Positions 43,241 to 52,507 of a DNA stretch of 64,000 bases are shown here, in pieces. The notes beneath the pieces were generated by a model. The model was given only the letters and a program-made list of their open reading frames with translations. It was not told the origin of the DNA and searched no databases. Both the position numbers and the translations under genes were made by a program. The stretch is taken from contig NZ_JASHIM010000016.1 of NCBI RefSeq assembly GCF_030733685.1, forward strand, positions 1 through 64,000, read 5' to 3'. Source of the DNA: Roseovarius sp. MMSF_3281 (GTDB lineage Bacteria > Pseudomonadota > Alphaproteobacteria > Rhodobacterales > Rhodobacteraceae). The stretch's first letter is position 1; every line of letters begins with the position of its first letter.

Positions 43241-43492
43241 TTATGCTTCGGGCGCGGAGGGATCGGGCAAAATGCCGTCGCCGCCATCCCTGGTATGGTC
43301 AAAATCGGGATCTTGCCGTTTGATCCGGCGCGAAATGGCGTAGCCCGCAGGCCAAGCCAGAAGCCAGCCGATGACGCCAGCGGGCAGCACATAGGCCCAT
43401 CCGTAGATACCAAGGCTCATCAGGATGGTAACCAGGCCGCCCGCGAGGACGGGACCGGTGGCAAGAATGAGGACCAAGCTTAATCTATCCAT
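43241..43492 (-). CDS. CTM-type two-helix miniprotein 3 (longer tail)
   Basis: An 83-residue third relative: LSLVLILATGPVLAGGLVTILMSLG, then YVLPAGVIGWLLAWPAGYAISRRI, followed by an acidic Asp-rich tail. The helix spacing and the P-A-x-x-(I/V)-(A/S)-R end match CTM 1 and 2, more distantly. ATG at 43492 follows AAGGAGGTAA. Its stop is two bases from the convergent hypothetical gene's stop. Confidence 0.72.
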   Translation of the reverse strand: MDRLSLVLILATGPVLAGGLVTILMSLGIYGWAYVLPAGVIGWLLAWPAGYAISRRIKRQDPDFDHTRDGGDGILPDPSAPEA

Positions 43493-43576
43493 TTGCGTTA
43501 CCTCCTTTGACGCAAAACGCAATGGGCGCTGTGGTGTTCCCTTACCACCGCTCACGTCCGTGTGAGGCAAAGGCGG

Positions 43577-44404
43577 TCAGTTCAACCGCTTGCCCGGCGG
43601 ATCGAAGGGCAGGAATTCGACTGCCGATTGCTGCACCGGGGCGGGATAGAGTTTCATCAGGTCAAGGATGTCCTTGGGAAGGCCCACGGTAACCGGCACG
43701 CCCAGCGCCGAGGCCTCGGAGGGGGTGAGGGCATAATCATGCGTCCATGTGCCCGAGGCCAGCGTTTCGGCCAGTTTCTCGGCATCGGCGCGGTCCATCC
43801 GTGGGGTCATGATCTCGACCGCGCCGGCCTTGACCTGATTGACGGCCTTTTCGCTGACATCGGCCAGAACAAGGGCCACGTCCGAGACATGTTCCACCGG
43901 CTTGGCATCGCGCGCGGCGATGATGGAGGCCGCCGAGATGCCCATGATCTGCGGATCAATCGGGCCGAGCATGGAAAATTCGCCCATGACGATCTCATCG
44001 GCGGCCAGCGCGATCAGCGTGCCGCCCGACATGGCATAGATCGGCACGAAAACGCTGACCTTGGCGGGGTGCGCCTCGACCGCGCGGGCGATCTGCATGG
44101 CGGCGATCACCAGCCCTCCGGGGGTATGCAGCACCAGATCAATCGGCGTGTCGTCGGGCGTGGACTTGATGGCCGAAATGATGGATTGCGCATCTTCAAG
44201 GTCGATCTGCCGCGAGACATTCATGCCGAAAAAGCTGCGTTTTTCCTGCCGGTGGATCATGGTGATCACCCGGCTTCGGCGCTTTTTCTCGATGGCGCGG
44301 ATTGCCTGCTCCCGGCGGATCGCGAAAAACCGCCCGGACAACAGCGGTTGAAGCAGCATCACCGCGAGGACAAGAAAAATCAGGTTTGAAAAACTGAAGT
44401 CCAT
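43577..44404 (-). CDS. SDH-type Clp-fold serine protease
   Basis: A 275-residue membrane-anchored ClpP/crotonase-fold protein (serine dehydrogenase proteinase family). An N-terminal helix (LIFLVLAVMLLQPLL) precedes the Clp fold: IDLVLHTPGGLVIAAMQIARAVE, VFVPIYAMSGGTLIALAADEIVMG with the nucleophile Ser of MSGG, and FSMLGPIDPQIMG. This family (SppA/SohB relatives) cuts membrane proteins or signal peptides. ATG at 44404 follows GGAGG. Monocistronic. Confidence 0.88.
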   Translation of the reverse strand: MDFSFSNLIFLVLAVMLLQPLLSGRFFAIRREQAIRAIEKKRRSRVITMIHRQEKRSFFGMNVSRQIDLEDAQSIISAIKSTPDDTPIDLVLHTPGGLVIAAMQIARAVEAHPAKVSVFVPIYAMSGGTLIALAADEIVMGEFSMLGPIDPQIMGISAASIIAARDAKPVEHVSDVALVLADVSEKAVNQVKAGAVEIMTPRMDRADAEKLAETLASGTWTHDYALTPSEASALGVPVTVGLPKDILDLMKLYPAPVQQSAVEFLPFDPPGKRLN

Positions 44405-44566
44405 GCATCGCCTCCGATTTGATCGCGGCAAGTGTCGCAGCCCGGGCGCATCTTGTGAATTGAAAAATCAACCCGATTGAGGCAGATATAGAAACAGCAG
44501 AAAAAGCGGCTGCAATCCCGGGCCAACCGGGCCGCCGCACAAAGAGGCAAAACGGGGATTGGACCC

Positions 44567-44911
44567 ATGCGGCAGGCGATTATTCTTGGACTGGTTTTGG
44601 TTTTGGCGGGCTGTGGCGGCGGTGACCGTTTTCGCGGTGACCGGGTCGCGCGCGGGGCGCCCATGGCCTTTGGTCCGATTTCCAAGGCCTGCATGGCCTC
44701 GGACCGCAAGGCCCGTTCAAGGGCGCTGTGCGGATGCATTCAAGCCGCCGCCGATCAGACCCTGAGCGGGTCGCAACAGCGCCGGGCCGTCAAATTCTAC
44801 CGCGACCCGCATTCGGCGCAGGAAATCCGCCAATCGGATCGGTCCTCGAATGAGCGGTTCTGGGAAGCCTATGCGGACTATGGCACGCGCGCCCGGCAAC
44901 TGTGCGGTTGA
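44567..44911 (+). CDS. Small lipoprotein (114 aa)
   Basis: A lipoprotein with signal MRQAIILGLVLVLAGC and lipobox LAGC (Cys16), followed by a small domain with four Cys (ACMASDRKARSRALCGCIQAAAD … ARQLCG) that could form two disulphides. RAVKFYRDPHSAQEIRQSD is a conserved-looking basic segment. I do not recognise a function. It sits alone between the SDH protease and the MerR gene. Confidence 0.8.
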   Translation: MRQAIILGLVLVLAGCGGGDRFRGDRVARGAPMAFGPISKACMASDRKARSRALCGCIQAAADQTLSGSQQRRAVKFYRDPHSAQEIRQSDRSSNERFWEAYADYGTRARQLCG

Positions 44912-45001
44912 TCCCGTGACGCGATTGCGTGGCCGCGCCACGCGGGGGCGATAGGCCTTGGGCACATTGCGGCTTTTCGCGCGTGACAGCGCCGGGTGTT
45001 C

Positions 45002-45412
45002 TTATGTTCTGTGCTTGGTGGCAGTGCGCGAGGCGAACCCCATCAGGCGCTTGAATTTCGGGCAATCCATGTGGGTTTCGGCGGGGCAATCGGCCACGTG
45101 ACGCAGGGCATCGCGCAACCGTGTGAGATCGCGAATCTGCTGATCGAGCGCATCGGCGCGCAGGTGCAGTTCGGCGCGCGGCAATTGCGGCGTTCCGTCC
45201 CTTGCGAACATGCCCTTGATGTCCTCCAGCGAAAAGCCCGCCATCTTACCCAATGAGATCAATACAAGTTGGGTGATCGCTTGTGGCTCGAACTGGCGCC
45301 GCAACCCGTGCCGCCCGACGGATTGGATCAGCCCGATTTCCTCGTAATAGCGCAGCGTCGAGGGGGCGACGCCACTTTGTTTCGACAGAATCCCGATATC
45401 TATCAGTTTCAC
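45002..45412 (-). CDS. MerR-family regulator (GTG start)
   Basis: A 136-residue regulator. The winged HTH is IDIGILSKQSGVAPSTLRYYEEIGLIQSVGRHGLRRQF, followed by the dimer helix and a C-terminal CPAETHMDCPKF with two Cys. SoxR-like regulators bind a cluster or metal there, but the CxxCxC spacing is absent. The start is GTG at 45412, because the family begins right there. It is divergent from the MFS gene, whose promoter has the 19-bp spacer typical of MerR control. Confidence 0.9.
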   Translation of the reverse strand: MKLIDIGILSKQSGVAPSTLRYYEEIGLIQSVGRHGLRRQFEPQAITQLVLISLGKMAGFSLEDIKGMFARDGTPQLPRAELHLRADALDQQIRDLTRLRDALRHVADCPAETHMDCPKFKRLMGFASRTATKHRT

Positions 45413-45414
45413 TG

Positions 45415-45445
45415 TTGACCTCAAGTTGACTTGAAGTGGCAAGGT
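45415..45445 (+). promoter_or_regulatory. MerR-type promoter of the MFS gene
   Basis: -35 TTGACC (45415-45420), a 19-bp spacer, -10 CAAGGT (45440-45445). The spacer contains the dyad TCAAG-TTGA-CTTGA. The over-long 19-bp spacer with a central dyad is the hallmark of MerR-activated promoters, here between the divergent regulator and transporter genes. Confidence 0.75.
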
Positions 45446-45480
45446 AGCCGCCACAGACCTTGACCGCAAGAGAGTTGACC

Positions 45481-46896
45481 ATGACGAACCCGCAAAAGGC
45501 GCGCGCGCCGTTTCCCATCCTGATGGCGCTGGCCGCCGCAACCCTGACCGCGTCGCTTGGGATCAGCGTCGCCTCGGTGCTGCTGCCCACCCTGACGCGC
45601 CGTTTTGACGTGACCGTGTCGGAGGCCCAATGGATCGTGCTGGCCTATCTTATGGCGGTGACGGTCACCATTGTTTCGGCCGGGCGGCTTGGCGACCTGT
45701 TCGGCCGCCGCCGGGTCATGATCTTCGGCCTGATCGTATTCATTGCCGCCTCGGTCCTGAGCGCGACCGCGCCGGACCTTGGCACGTTGATCACGGGCCG
45801 GGCGCTGCAGGGGGTGGGCGGGGCGATCCTGATCGCGCTTCCAATGTCGATCGCGCGGGATATGGTGCCCCCCGGGCAGCTTGGCACGGCCATGGGCCTG
45901 TTGGGAACCACCTCGGCCGCCGGGACCGCGCTTGGCCCGTCGCTTGGAGGCCTCGTGCTGGCCTGGAGCGATTGGCGCATGGCCTTTTGGCTTCTTGCCG
46001 GGTTTGCCGTGCTGACACTGGTGCTGGCTGTTCTCGCCATAGGGCGTGACGGCACGCGCGCCGGGGCATCGTTCCGGTCCTTGGACATTCCGGGAAGTCT
46101 TGTCTTGATCGTGGCGCTTGTGACCTATTCCCTTGCCACAAGCGGTGGGGCCTCGGGCGTTGCGGTTTCACCGGCCATGCTTATGGCAGGCACCTTCATC
46201 GCGACGGTGGTTTTCGTGGTTGTCGAAACCCGCGTGAGCGCGCCGCTGGTGCCGATGGCGGTTCTCATGGACAGGATGACGGGGGCCGGATTTATCATGA
46301 ACATATTGGTGGGTACCGTCATGATGGCGACGCTGGTGGTCGGCCCGTTCTTCCTGACTTTCTCGCTTGGGCTGGAGGAGGCGGTTGTCGGTCTGGTTCT
46401 GGCTGTCGGGCCGGTGGTCGCCGCGCTGTCCGGGGTGCCGGCAGGGCGATTGACGGATCGGTTCGGCGCGCGGCGCGTGATGCTGGCCGGGCTGGTGCAG
46501 ACAATGCTTGGCCTGCTTTGTCTTGCCCTTTTGCCACGCTATTTCGGCGTCGGTGGATATGTTGCCGCCCTGATGGCTTTGACACCGGCCTTTCAAATGT
46601 TCCTGGCGGCCAATAACACCGCGGTCATGTCCGGCGCCTCGCCCGAGCAGCGCGGGCGCCTTTCCGGCCTGCTTGGGCTGTCGCGCAACCTTGGGCTGAT
46701 GACGGGTGCTTCGGCGATGTCCAGTTTGTTTGTGGCCCTCATGGGAACGGGTGATGCGGCAGAGGCGGAAAAGGTCGAGGTCGCGCAGGCCTTCACGATG
46801 ACCTTTGTCGCCGCTGCCGCCGTGGCCCTGATCGCGCTGGCGATCGGGGTCTGGAGCAACTCAACCCGTCGGCGCGGTGCGCCGGACCCGGCGTGA
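45481..46896 (+). CDS. MFS transporter, DHA2 (EmrB/QacA) type
   Basis: A 471-residue drug:proton antiporter with about 14 helices. GRLGDLFGRRRVMIFG is the loop 2-3 motif A, and ALQGVGGAILIALPMSIARDMV and LLGTTSAAGTALGPSLGGLV are motif B/C-like DHA2 features. It probably exports toxic compounds sensed by the divergent MerR regulator. ATG at 45481 was chosen; the upstream codons lie in the promoter. Confidence 0.92.
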   Translation: MTNPQKARAPFPILMALAAATLTASLGISVASVLLPTLTRRFDVTVSEAQWIVLAYLMAVTVTIVSAGRLGDLFGRRRVMIFGLIVFIAASVLSATAPDLGTLITGRALQGVGGAILIALPMSIARDMVPPGQLGTAMGLLGTTSAAGTALGPSLGGLVLAWSDWRMAFWLLAGFAVLTLVLAVLAIGRDGTRAGASFRSLDIPGSLVLIVALVTYSLATSGGASGVAVSPAMLMAGTFIATVVFVVVETRVSAPLVPMAVLMDRMTGAGFIMNILVGTVMMATLVVGPFFLTFSLGLEEAVVGLVLAVGPVVAALSGVPAGRLTDRFGARRVMLAGLVQTMLGLLCLALLPRYFGVGGYVAALMALTPAFQMFLAANNTAVMSGASPEQRGRLSGLLGLSRNLGLMTGASAMSSLFVALMGTGDAAEAEKVEVAQAFTMTFVAAAAVALIALAIGVWSNSTRRRGAPDPA

Positions 46897-46954
46897 CCTG
46901 CGCGGGGGGTTGCCCCCCGCGTACAGGAATGCACGCCAATGGCCGTTCACCCCG

Positions 46955-47464
46955 TCACAACGGCTCCCGGAGTGCCGCCGTAAGTTCGATGAGCACCGGA
47001 GCGTTTCTTGGCAGTCGTTTCACCCCAACGACCGACCGAGCATGGCGCCCCTGGTCGCCAAGCATATCGTTCAGGTAGTTTGATGCCCCGTCGGCCACCG
47101 CCGAGATATCCTCGAAATCGTCATCATGCGCGACATAGCAGGTCACCCTGAGGATACGCTTTACGTTTCCAAGCCCCCCAGCCGAGTCGTTGAGCCATGC
47201 CAGGGCCTGTTCCGCGCAGATGCGGGCGGCTGTTACCGCGTCCTCCAAAGCCACCTCGCGGCCGACTTTTCCCGCGATGGCAAGCCTGCCGTCGCGTTTC
47301 GGGATTTGACCGGCAAGATAGGCTGTGCGCCCCTCGAAGGTCACGAGTTCATATGGGTATTTCGTGCCCTCGGGCTTGGGCAGGCATTCGGCCACGGCGT
47401 TAAGGTCGGTCCTGTCTTCGGTTGAAGACCCGACCCGGGTTCCAGTTACTTCAGTCACGTTCAT
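46955..47464 (-). CDS. RidA (YjgF/UK114) family protein
   Basis: A 169-residue RidA-fold protein. The end half has GVKRLPRNAPVLIELTAAL, with the Arg that binds the imine carboxylate in active RidA and an ALxEVE-like strand; AYLAGQIPKRDGRLAIAGKVG is the first signature. It likely hydrolyses reactive enamine/imine intermediates such as 2-aminoacrylate. Its ATG lies 14 bases inside the end of the TRAP permease gene, so it is translationally coupled to the transporter. Confidence 0.9.
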   Translation of the reverse strand: MNVTEVTGTRVGSSTEDRTDLNAVAECLPKPEGTKYPYELVTFEGRTAYLAGQIPKRDGRLAIAGKVGREVALEDAVTAARICAEQALAWLNDSAGGLGNVKRILRVTCYVAHDDDFEDISAVADGASNYLNDMLGDQGRHARSVVGVKRLPRNAPVLIELTAALREPL

Positions 47465-49337
47465 CTCCTTTTGGCCGTAGCAAGGCAAATCCCGAACGCT
47501 GGAGGGACCACACCGCTATTATCAGGATCACGGCAATCGCGCTGAGTACGTGGTTAGGCGCAATCAGCAGGGCCGCGGCGAGCAACAGGATGCCTCGGCT
47601 GATCCAAGCAAGGGGGCGCCCGCCCAACCATCCGGTCAAGGTTATGGACAGGCAGATGATTGCAGCCGCCGAGCGCGACAAAACGATCAAAAGATCGGTC
47701 CATTCTCCTGCCCCCAGCAACACCGGATTGGCCACGAAGAGGAACGGGATCACGTAAACCGGGATACCCAGTGCAAAGGCGCGCCAACCAACGGCGGTGG
47801 AACTTGCCCCCGCGATGGGCGCTGCCGCGAAAGCCGCGACCGCGACAGGCGGCGTGATTTGCCCAAGCACGGCGTAGTAGAAAACAAAAAGATGCGCCGC
47901 AAGCGGGTTGGCCCCGAGATCCACCAAGGCAGGTGCCACAAGCGTGGCCTGGATGATGTAGGCAGGCGTGGTTGGCATCCCCATGCCGAAAACGAAAGCC
48001 GCAATCATGGCGAGGAACAGCGCGGCGTAAAGATTGCCATTGGCAAAAGCGAGGACCAGGCTGCTGAAGCGGAAGCCAAGCCCCGAAATCTGCACGATAC
48101 CGACAATGATCCCTGCCGAAGCGCAGGCAATGGCAACCGTCACGGCGGCGCGTGCGCCAAAGTTCAACCCGTTGGCCAGAACCTTTGGCGATACCCAGGT
48201 GGAGCGGCGCAGGTAGGGCGTGACCAAGGTGGCCAGCACGCCATAGAAGGCCGAAAGGCTGGGAGTATAGCCCATCATGAGGAACGTCATGATGACCACA
48301 AGCGGCAAGAGAAAGGTCCAACCGGCCATGAATTCGCGCAGGGTGGCGCCACGTTCGCTGCGCTCCATCGGTTGCAAACCGTGCTTCAGGGCCTCCCAAT
48401 GGACGGCGACGAAGAGCGAGGCGAAGAACAACACGGCAGGTAGTGCCGCTGCAGTGATAACTTCCTGGTAGCTGATGCCCAGAATCGCCGCCATCAGGAA
48501 CGCTGCGGCCCCCATGATCGGCGGGGCGATCTGACCGCCGGTCGAAGCGACCGCTTCGACCGCACCGGCAAAGTTTTTCGGGTAGCCGAGCTTTTTCATC
48601 ATCGGGATCGTAATGGCGCCGGTCGTGGCCACGTTGGCCACGGAACTGCCGGACATCGTCCCCATGAGCGCGCTTGCCAGAACAGCCATCTTGGCAGGGC
48701 CGCCGCGGGTTGACCCCGTTGCGGCCTTGGTGACATTCACGAAGAAATCACCGCCACCGATGACCTGCAACAGGGCGCCGAAGACCACGAACAGGAAAAT
48801 GAAGTTCGTGGACACGCCCAAGGCGACACCGAAGATACCTTCGAAACTGAAATACATCTGATCGACGAATTCATTGATGCCGACCCCGCTGTGAGCCAGC
48901 GGCCGCAGGAAACCGATATGGCGCAGGTCAGGGCCAAAGAAGCCGTAAAGAATGAAAATCAAGCAAAGCGCCGAGATGGCCAAGCCCAAGGCACGCCTTG
49001 TCAGCTCCAGAACGACGACAACGGTTCCGAGGGCCACGAAAAGCTCCATCGGGGTTGCCGCGCGGGTCCAGGGCGGGCGCACCACGATGGAGGCATGAAA
49101 GACAATCAGGTAGCCCAAGCAGAAGACCGACAGGGCGATAAGCCCCAGATCGACGGCCTTGCGTGCCCAGCCGCCTTTCATGCCGTAGACAAGGAACCCG
49201 ATCACCAGGGCCAGCAGCAAATGCGTGCCGCGCACGATCAAATCCGGGAAAAGCGTAAGCGGTGAGGCCACCAGAAGGTGGAACAACGCCATCACCACAG
49301 CGAGGGTTGTCACCAATTTCTCCAGAGAAACGGACAT
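47451..49337 (-). CDS. TRAP transporter fused permease (DctQM-type, TAXI system)
   Basis: A 628-residue integral membrane protein with some 16-18 helices. An N-terminal four-helix DctQ-like part (to ~150) is fused to the DctM domain with LMGTMSGSSVANVATTGAITIPMMKKLGYP and AFVFGMGMPTTPAYIIQATL, conserved in TRAP large subunits. It takes solute from the TAXI binding protein encoded just upstream and imports it with sodium. ATG at 49337 was chosen because the family starts there. It is followed by RidA with a 14-bp overlap. Confidence 0.95.
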   Translation of the reverse strand: MSVSLEKLVTTLAVVMALFHLLVASPLTLFPDLIVRGTHLLLALVIGFLVYGMKGGWARKAVDLGLIALSVFCLGYLIVFHASIVVRPPWTRAATPMELFVALGTVVVVLELTRRALGLAISALCLIFILYGFFGPDLRHIGFLRPLAHSGVGINEFVDQMYFSFEGIFGVALGVSTNFIFLFVVFGALLQVIGGGDFFVNVTKAATGSTRGGPAKMAVLASALMGTMSGSSVANVATTGAITIPMMKKLGYPKNFAGAVEAVASTGGQIAPPIMGAAAFLMAAILGISYQEVITAAALPAVLFFASLFVAVHWEALKHGLQPMERSERGATLREFMAGWTFLLPLVVIMTFLMMGYTPSLSAFYGVLATLVTPYLRRSTWVSPKVLANGLNFGARAAVTVAIACASAGIIVGIVQISGLGFRFSSLVLAFANGNLYAALFLAMIAAFVFGMGMPTTPAYIIQATLVAPALVDLGANPLAAHLFVFYYAVLGQITPPVAVAAFAAAPIAGASSTAVGWRAFALGIPVYVIPFLFVANPVLLGAGEWTDLLIVLSRSAAAIICLSITLTGWLGGRPLAWISRGILLLAAALLIAPNHVLSAIAVILIIAVWSLQRSGFALLRPKGDERD

Positions 49338-49456
49338 CGTTATACCTTTTCTGACAGGCAAGACCATCACCCTGCCGGAGTGCAGGAACAGGGGACCATT
49401 TGTTGGGGGTACGCGGGCAGGCACCGGGGCCGGTGCCTGCCCGCGTATTCATGCAG

Positions 49457-50467
49457 TTATTTCAGGCGTGCTTCATCCGTCGGGATATCTTGTTCGTCAT
49501 AGAACTTGGCAGCGCCCGGGTGCATCGGAACGAACATGCCACGGCCGGCTGTATCCTTCTCGATATACTTCAAAAGCGCGTGGGTCTTTTGAAAGCGGTC
49601 GAGGTTGTTCCAGATCGCGGAGGTCACCCGGTAGGCTGTCTCGTCGGTCATGTCCTCGGAGGCGAAGAGGAACGTGGTTGTCCCCACCGACAAGGCAGGT
49701 TCGCTTTGACCCTGATAAAGGCCTTTTGGCAAGGTCACCTTCGAGAACCCTGCGCCATGCAGGTCGAGGTATTCCGACACGCGATCCTCATCCAGGGACA
49801 GGACGCGGATTTCACGGGCGGTTTCCGTCGCAAGCACGGTGGAATGCGGATAAAGGGCAACCCACATGACGGCGTCCAACTGCCCGTCGCGCAGTGCGTT
49901 CTGGGATTCCGACCAGCTTAGGTGATGCAGCTTGCCACCGTCTGTTTCGATATCCTCGATCGTCATGTCGTAGACAGACAGCAGGTTCTGGAATGCCAGC
50001 CACGATGTCTGACCGGGTTGTCCGGCGCTGATCTGGCGGCCGACAAGATCTTCGACCGATTGGATATCGGAATCGGCCGCAACCCAAATCTGGATGGCGC
50101 TTGGGAAAAAGCTCATCAAACCCCGAACGTTCTGAATCGGGTTTTCCGGGGTTGCCGGATCGCGCCCGGCCCAGGCATCTGCGGCATTGCTTGCCGAGGT
50201 GATGCCAAGGTCAACGTCCCCCGACGACACCCGCAGAAGGTTCGGGCCGGAGCCACCGGGTTGCACGCCGATGATGCTGTCGGAGAATTCACCCCGCAGC
50301 AGGTCACCCAACCCCGTCGCCACGACATTGAAGGTGCCCCCGCTTGGGCCACCACCGATGTTCAGGAAATCCGGGTCCTGGGCGAGGCTTGGCGTTGCGA
50401 AAGACAGCGTGGCAACGAGCGCCCCGCTTGCGGCAAGCATGGTGCGTCTGAGAATCGAATTTTTCAT
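49457..50467 (-). CDS. TAXI-family TRAP solute-binding protein
   Basis: A 336-residue periplasmic protein. The signal peptide (RRTMLAASGALVATLSFATPSLA) is followed by FLNIGGGPSGGTFNVVATGLGDLL, the TAXI hallmark, and VDLGITSASNAADAW and QISAGQPGQTSWLAFQNLL. It delivers the substrate (often glutamate, other amino acids or organic acids) to the fused permease gene downstream. The LysR gene lies 146 bases upstream on the same strand. Confidence 0.94.
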   Translation of the reverse strand: MKNSILRRTMLAASGALVATLSFATPSLAQDPDFLNIGGGPSGGTFNVVATGLGDLLRGEFSDSIIGVQPGGSGPNLLRVSSGDVDLGITSASNAADAWAGRDPATPENPIQNVRGLMSFFPSAIQIWVAADSDIQSVEDLVGRQISAGQPGQTSWLAFQNLLSVYDMTIEDIETDGGKLHHLSWSESQNALRDGQLDAVMWVALYPHSTVLATETAREIRVLSLDEDRVSEYLDLHGAGFSKVTLPKGLYQGQSEPALSVGTTTFLFASEDMTDETAYRVTSAIWNNLDRFQKTHALLKYIEKDTAGRGMFVPMHPGAAKFYDEQDIPTDEARLK

Positions 50468-50613
50468 GGGTCTCCTCCAAGGTTTGATGAAAATCAGGGA
50501 GACACAGTTTTTTGTGACAGGCCAATCAAATTATGCGAATTGCAGATTAAAAAGCCCCTTTTATAAGCAAACCAAATAAATGGATACGCGAATGATATAT
50601 TCGCCGACAGCGT

Positions 50614-51516
50614 TCAACGCGCCCAATCCGGGCGCAGTGTTTCTTTCATATGTTCGACAAATCTTTGGGCTGCGGGGGATAGCGACCGCCCCTTGCGGGT
50701 GATCAACCCCAGTTCCCTGAACAATGGCGGGTCCAGCAAGGTCCGAAAGACAATGTCATTGTCGATCTGGGCCACGGTCATTTGCGGCAAGGCCGCGATG
50801 CCCAGGTTCGTCTTCAAGAGCGAGAGAACAGTCCCGATGTTCGAGACCTCGATCCACGGCGATTTAATGTTCTGGGGAACATCGGTGAGGGTATCGAGTA
50901 TTGGCCTCAACCCCGTGTCCGAGGCAAAGGAGATGAACGGGTAACCCGAAAGCTCCTTCCAGGTGAGCGGGCCGCTTTCCCGGGCAAGGGAGTGCGCCTT
51001 GTGGACGACTGCGCCGAAGGGGTCACGCAACAAGGGATCGAATTGCAGGTTGGGATTGTGATTGGTGCGCCCGGCAACGCCAAGGTCGACCTCGCCCGTC
51101 GAGACACGTTCGCAAACGCCGCTGGAATTGTCATCACGCAGGGAAATGCGCGTGTTTGGAAACGCGGCCGAAAAGCTTTTGATTGTATTTGGCAAAACGG
51201 CGGTCGCCACCGACGGCAGCACCGCGACGGCGACGCTTCCTTGTGTGCCGTCCGCCGTGGCCTGGAAATCAGCCAGGGTTGCATCGAGATCTTCGAGGAT
51301 TCGTTCGATTCCGGGCAGGAAATCCTTGCTTGCCTTTGTCAGCGACAAGACCTTTGTGGATCGGTCAAAAAGCTTGAAACCGACCTCGGCCTCCAATTGT
51401 TTGATGGCTGTCGTTACAGAGGGCTGTGACGTGTCGAGAAGTTCGGCGGCACGTGTGAACGAGCCTTCCCTTGAGACGGCGACAAAGGCCCGAAGTTGTG
51501 CAAGTGTGATCTTCAT
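50614..51516 (-). CDS. LysR-family transcriptional regulator
   Basis: A 300-residue LTTR. The HTH LAQLRAFVAVSREGSFTRAAELLDTSQPSVTTAIKQLEAEVG is followed by the periplasmic-binding-like effector domain (VAVAVLPSVATAVLPNTIKSF, LGVAGRTNHNPNLQ, LGIAALPQM). It lies directly upstream of the TAXI gene, same strand, and probably controls the TAXI-TRAP-RidA unit; the effector is unknown. ATG at 51516 was chosen because the longer frame has no family match. Confidence 0.93.
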   Translation of the reverse strand: MKITLAQLRAFVAVSREGSFTRAAELLDTSQPSVTTAIKQLEAEVGFKLFDRSTKVLSLTKASKDFLPGIERILEDLDATLADFQATADGTQGSVAVAVLPSVATAVLPNTIKSFSAAFPNTRISLRDDNSSGVCERVSTGEVDLGVAGRTNHNPNLQFDPLLRDPFGAVVHKAHSLARESGPLTWKELSGYPFISFASDTGLRPILDTLTDVPQNIKSPWIEVSNIGTVLSLLKTNLGIAALPQMTVAQIDNDIVFRTLLDPPLFRELGLITRKGRSLSPAAQRFVEHMKETLRPDWAR

Positions 51517-51578
51517 TGTGGCTGCGGTGTCCAACCTGGTCTTGTCACGCCCATCCCGATTGTCACCCAAGGTTTTGT

Positions 51579-52382
51579 TCAGGCCTTGAGCCGATAGCCC
51601 CGGGCAAGCATGGCCCAGGCGACAAGGCAAATCGCAAGCGTCGAAAGGCAGCCGACCGCAAGGCCAAGCATGGGCGGGCTGTCCGACACCCCGATCATCC
51701 CATAGCGCGCGCCGTCGATCAGGTAGAAGATCGGGTTGAAATGCGTGATCGTGTTCAGCAAGGGCGGCAGCGCCTCGACCGAGTAGAACGTCCCCGACAG
51801 GAAGGCCAGCGGGGTGATGATGAAATTGGTGATCGCCGCCATTTGATCGAACTTGTTGGCGAAAATCCCGGCCACGATGCCAAGCCCGCCAAGGAAGGCC
51901 CCGCCAAGCGTGGCAAAGGCCAGCGCCAGAAGCGGATGCGCCGGGGTGATCCCAAGAACCACCCAGAGGCCGATCGCGATGGCCATTGCCACGAAAAGCC
52001 CGCGCCCGATGCCGCCCGCAAGGTAGCCCAGCACCATTTCGGCGGCACTGAGCGGGGGCATCAGGGTGTCGACGATATTGCCCTGCACCTTGGAGATCAC
52101 GATCGACGAGGAGGTATTGGCAAAGGCGTTCTGGATCACCGTCATCATGAGGATGCCCGGTGCAATGAAGGTGGTAAAGCTGACCCCCATGACATCGCCC
52201 CGGCGCGGGCCGATGGCTATCGAGAAGATCAGCATGAAAAGCCCCGCGGTGACGAGCGGTGCCAAGAGGGTTTGCGTCCAGACCGCGAGGAAGCGTTGCA
52301 CCTCGCGGCCGGCCAAGGTGTAGAGGCCCAGCCAGTTCACCCGCCCGAAGCGGCGTGTGCCCATATCGGTCGATTCGCTCAT
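51579..52382 (-). CDS. ABC-2 type permease without a neighbouring ATPase
   Basis: A 267-residue permease with six helices. It starts TLAGREVQRFLAVWTQTLLAPLVTAGLFMLIFSIAIG, the ABC-2/NodJ signature, followed by SSSIVISKVQGNIVDTLMPPLSAAEMVLG. The usual ATP-binding partner is missing on either side (gcrA and LysR flank it), so the ATPase must be elsewhere. Likely exports a polysaccharide, lipid or drug; no clue in the context. ATG at 52382. Confidence 0.88.
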   Translation of the reverse strand: MSESTDMGTRRFGRVNWLGLYTLAGREVQRFLAVWTQTLLAPLVTAGLFMLIFSIAIGPRRGDVMGVSFTTFIAPGILMMTVIQNAFANTSSSIVISKVQGNIVDTLMPPLSAAEMVLGYLAGGIGRGLFVAMAIAIGLWVVLGITPAHPLLALAFATLGGAFLGGLGIVAGIFANKFDQMAAITNFIITPLAFLSGTFYSVEALPPLLNTITHFNPIFYLIDGARYGMIGVSDSPPMLGLAVGCLSTLAICLVAWAMLARGYRLKA

Positions 52383-52507
52383 GCCCTGCCCTTTCGCCTG
52401 TGATTCGATGCCTTGTAACTTACCCATGAGTGATTAGAATAGGCCCCCAGAGGATTTTTGCAGGGCGGCACCGGCGGGGGCCGCCTTTTGAGATAAGGAA
52501 ACGGGCC

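Noticed and set aside
44459..44471. TTGAAAAATCAA near the SDH protease start
   Set aside because: Half-sites are TTGA/TCAA with four bases between, two bases too short for an FNR or CRP box.
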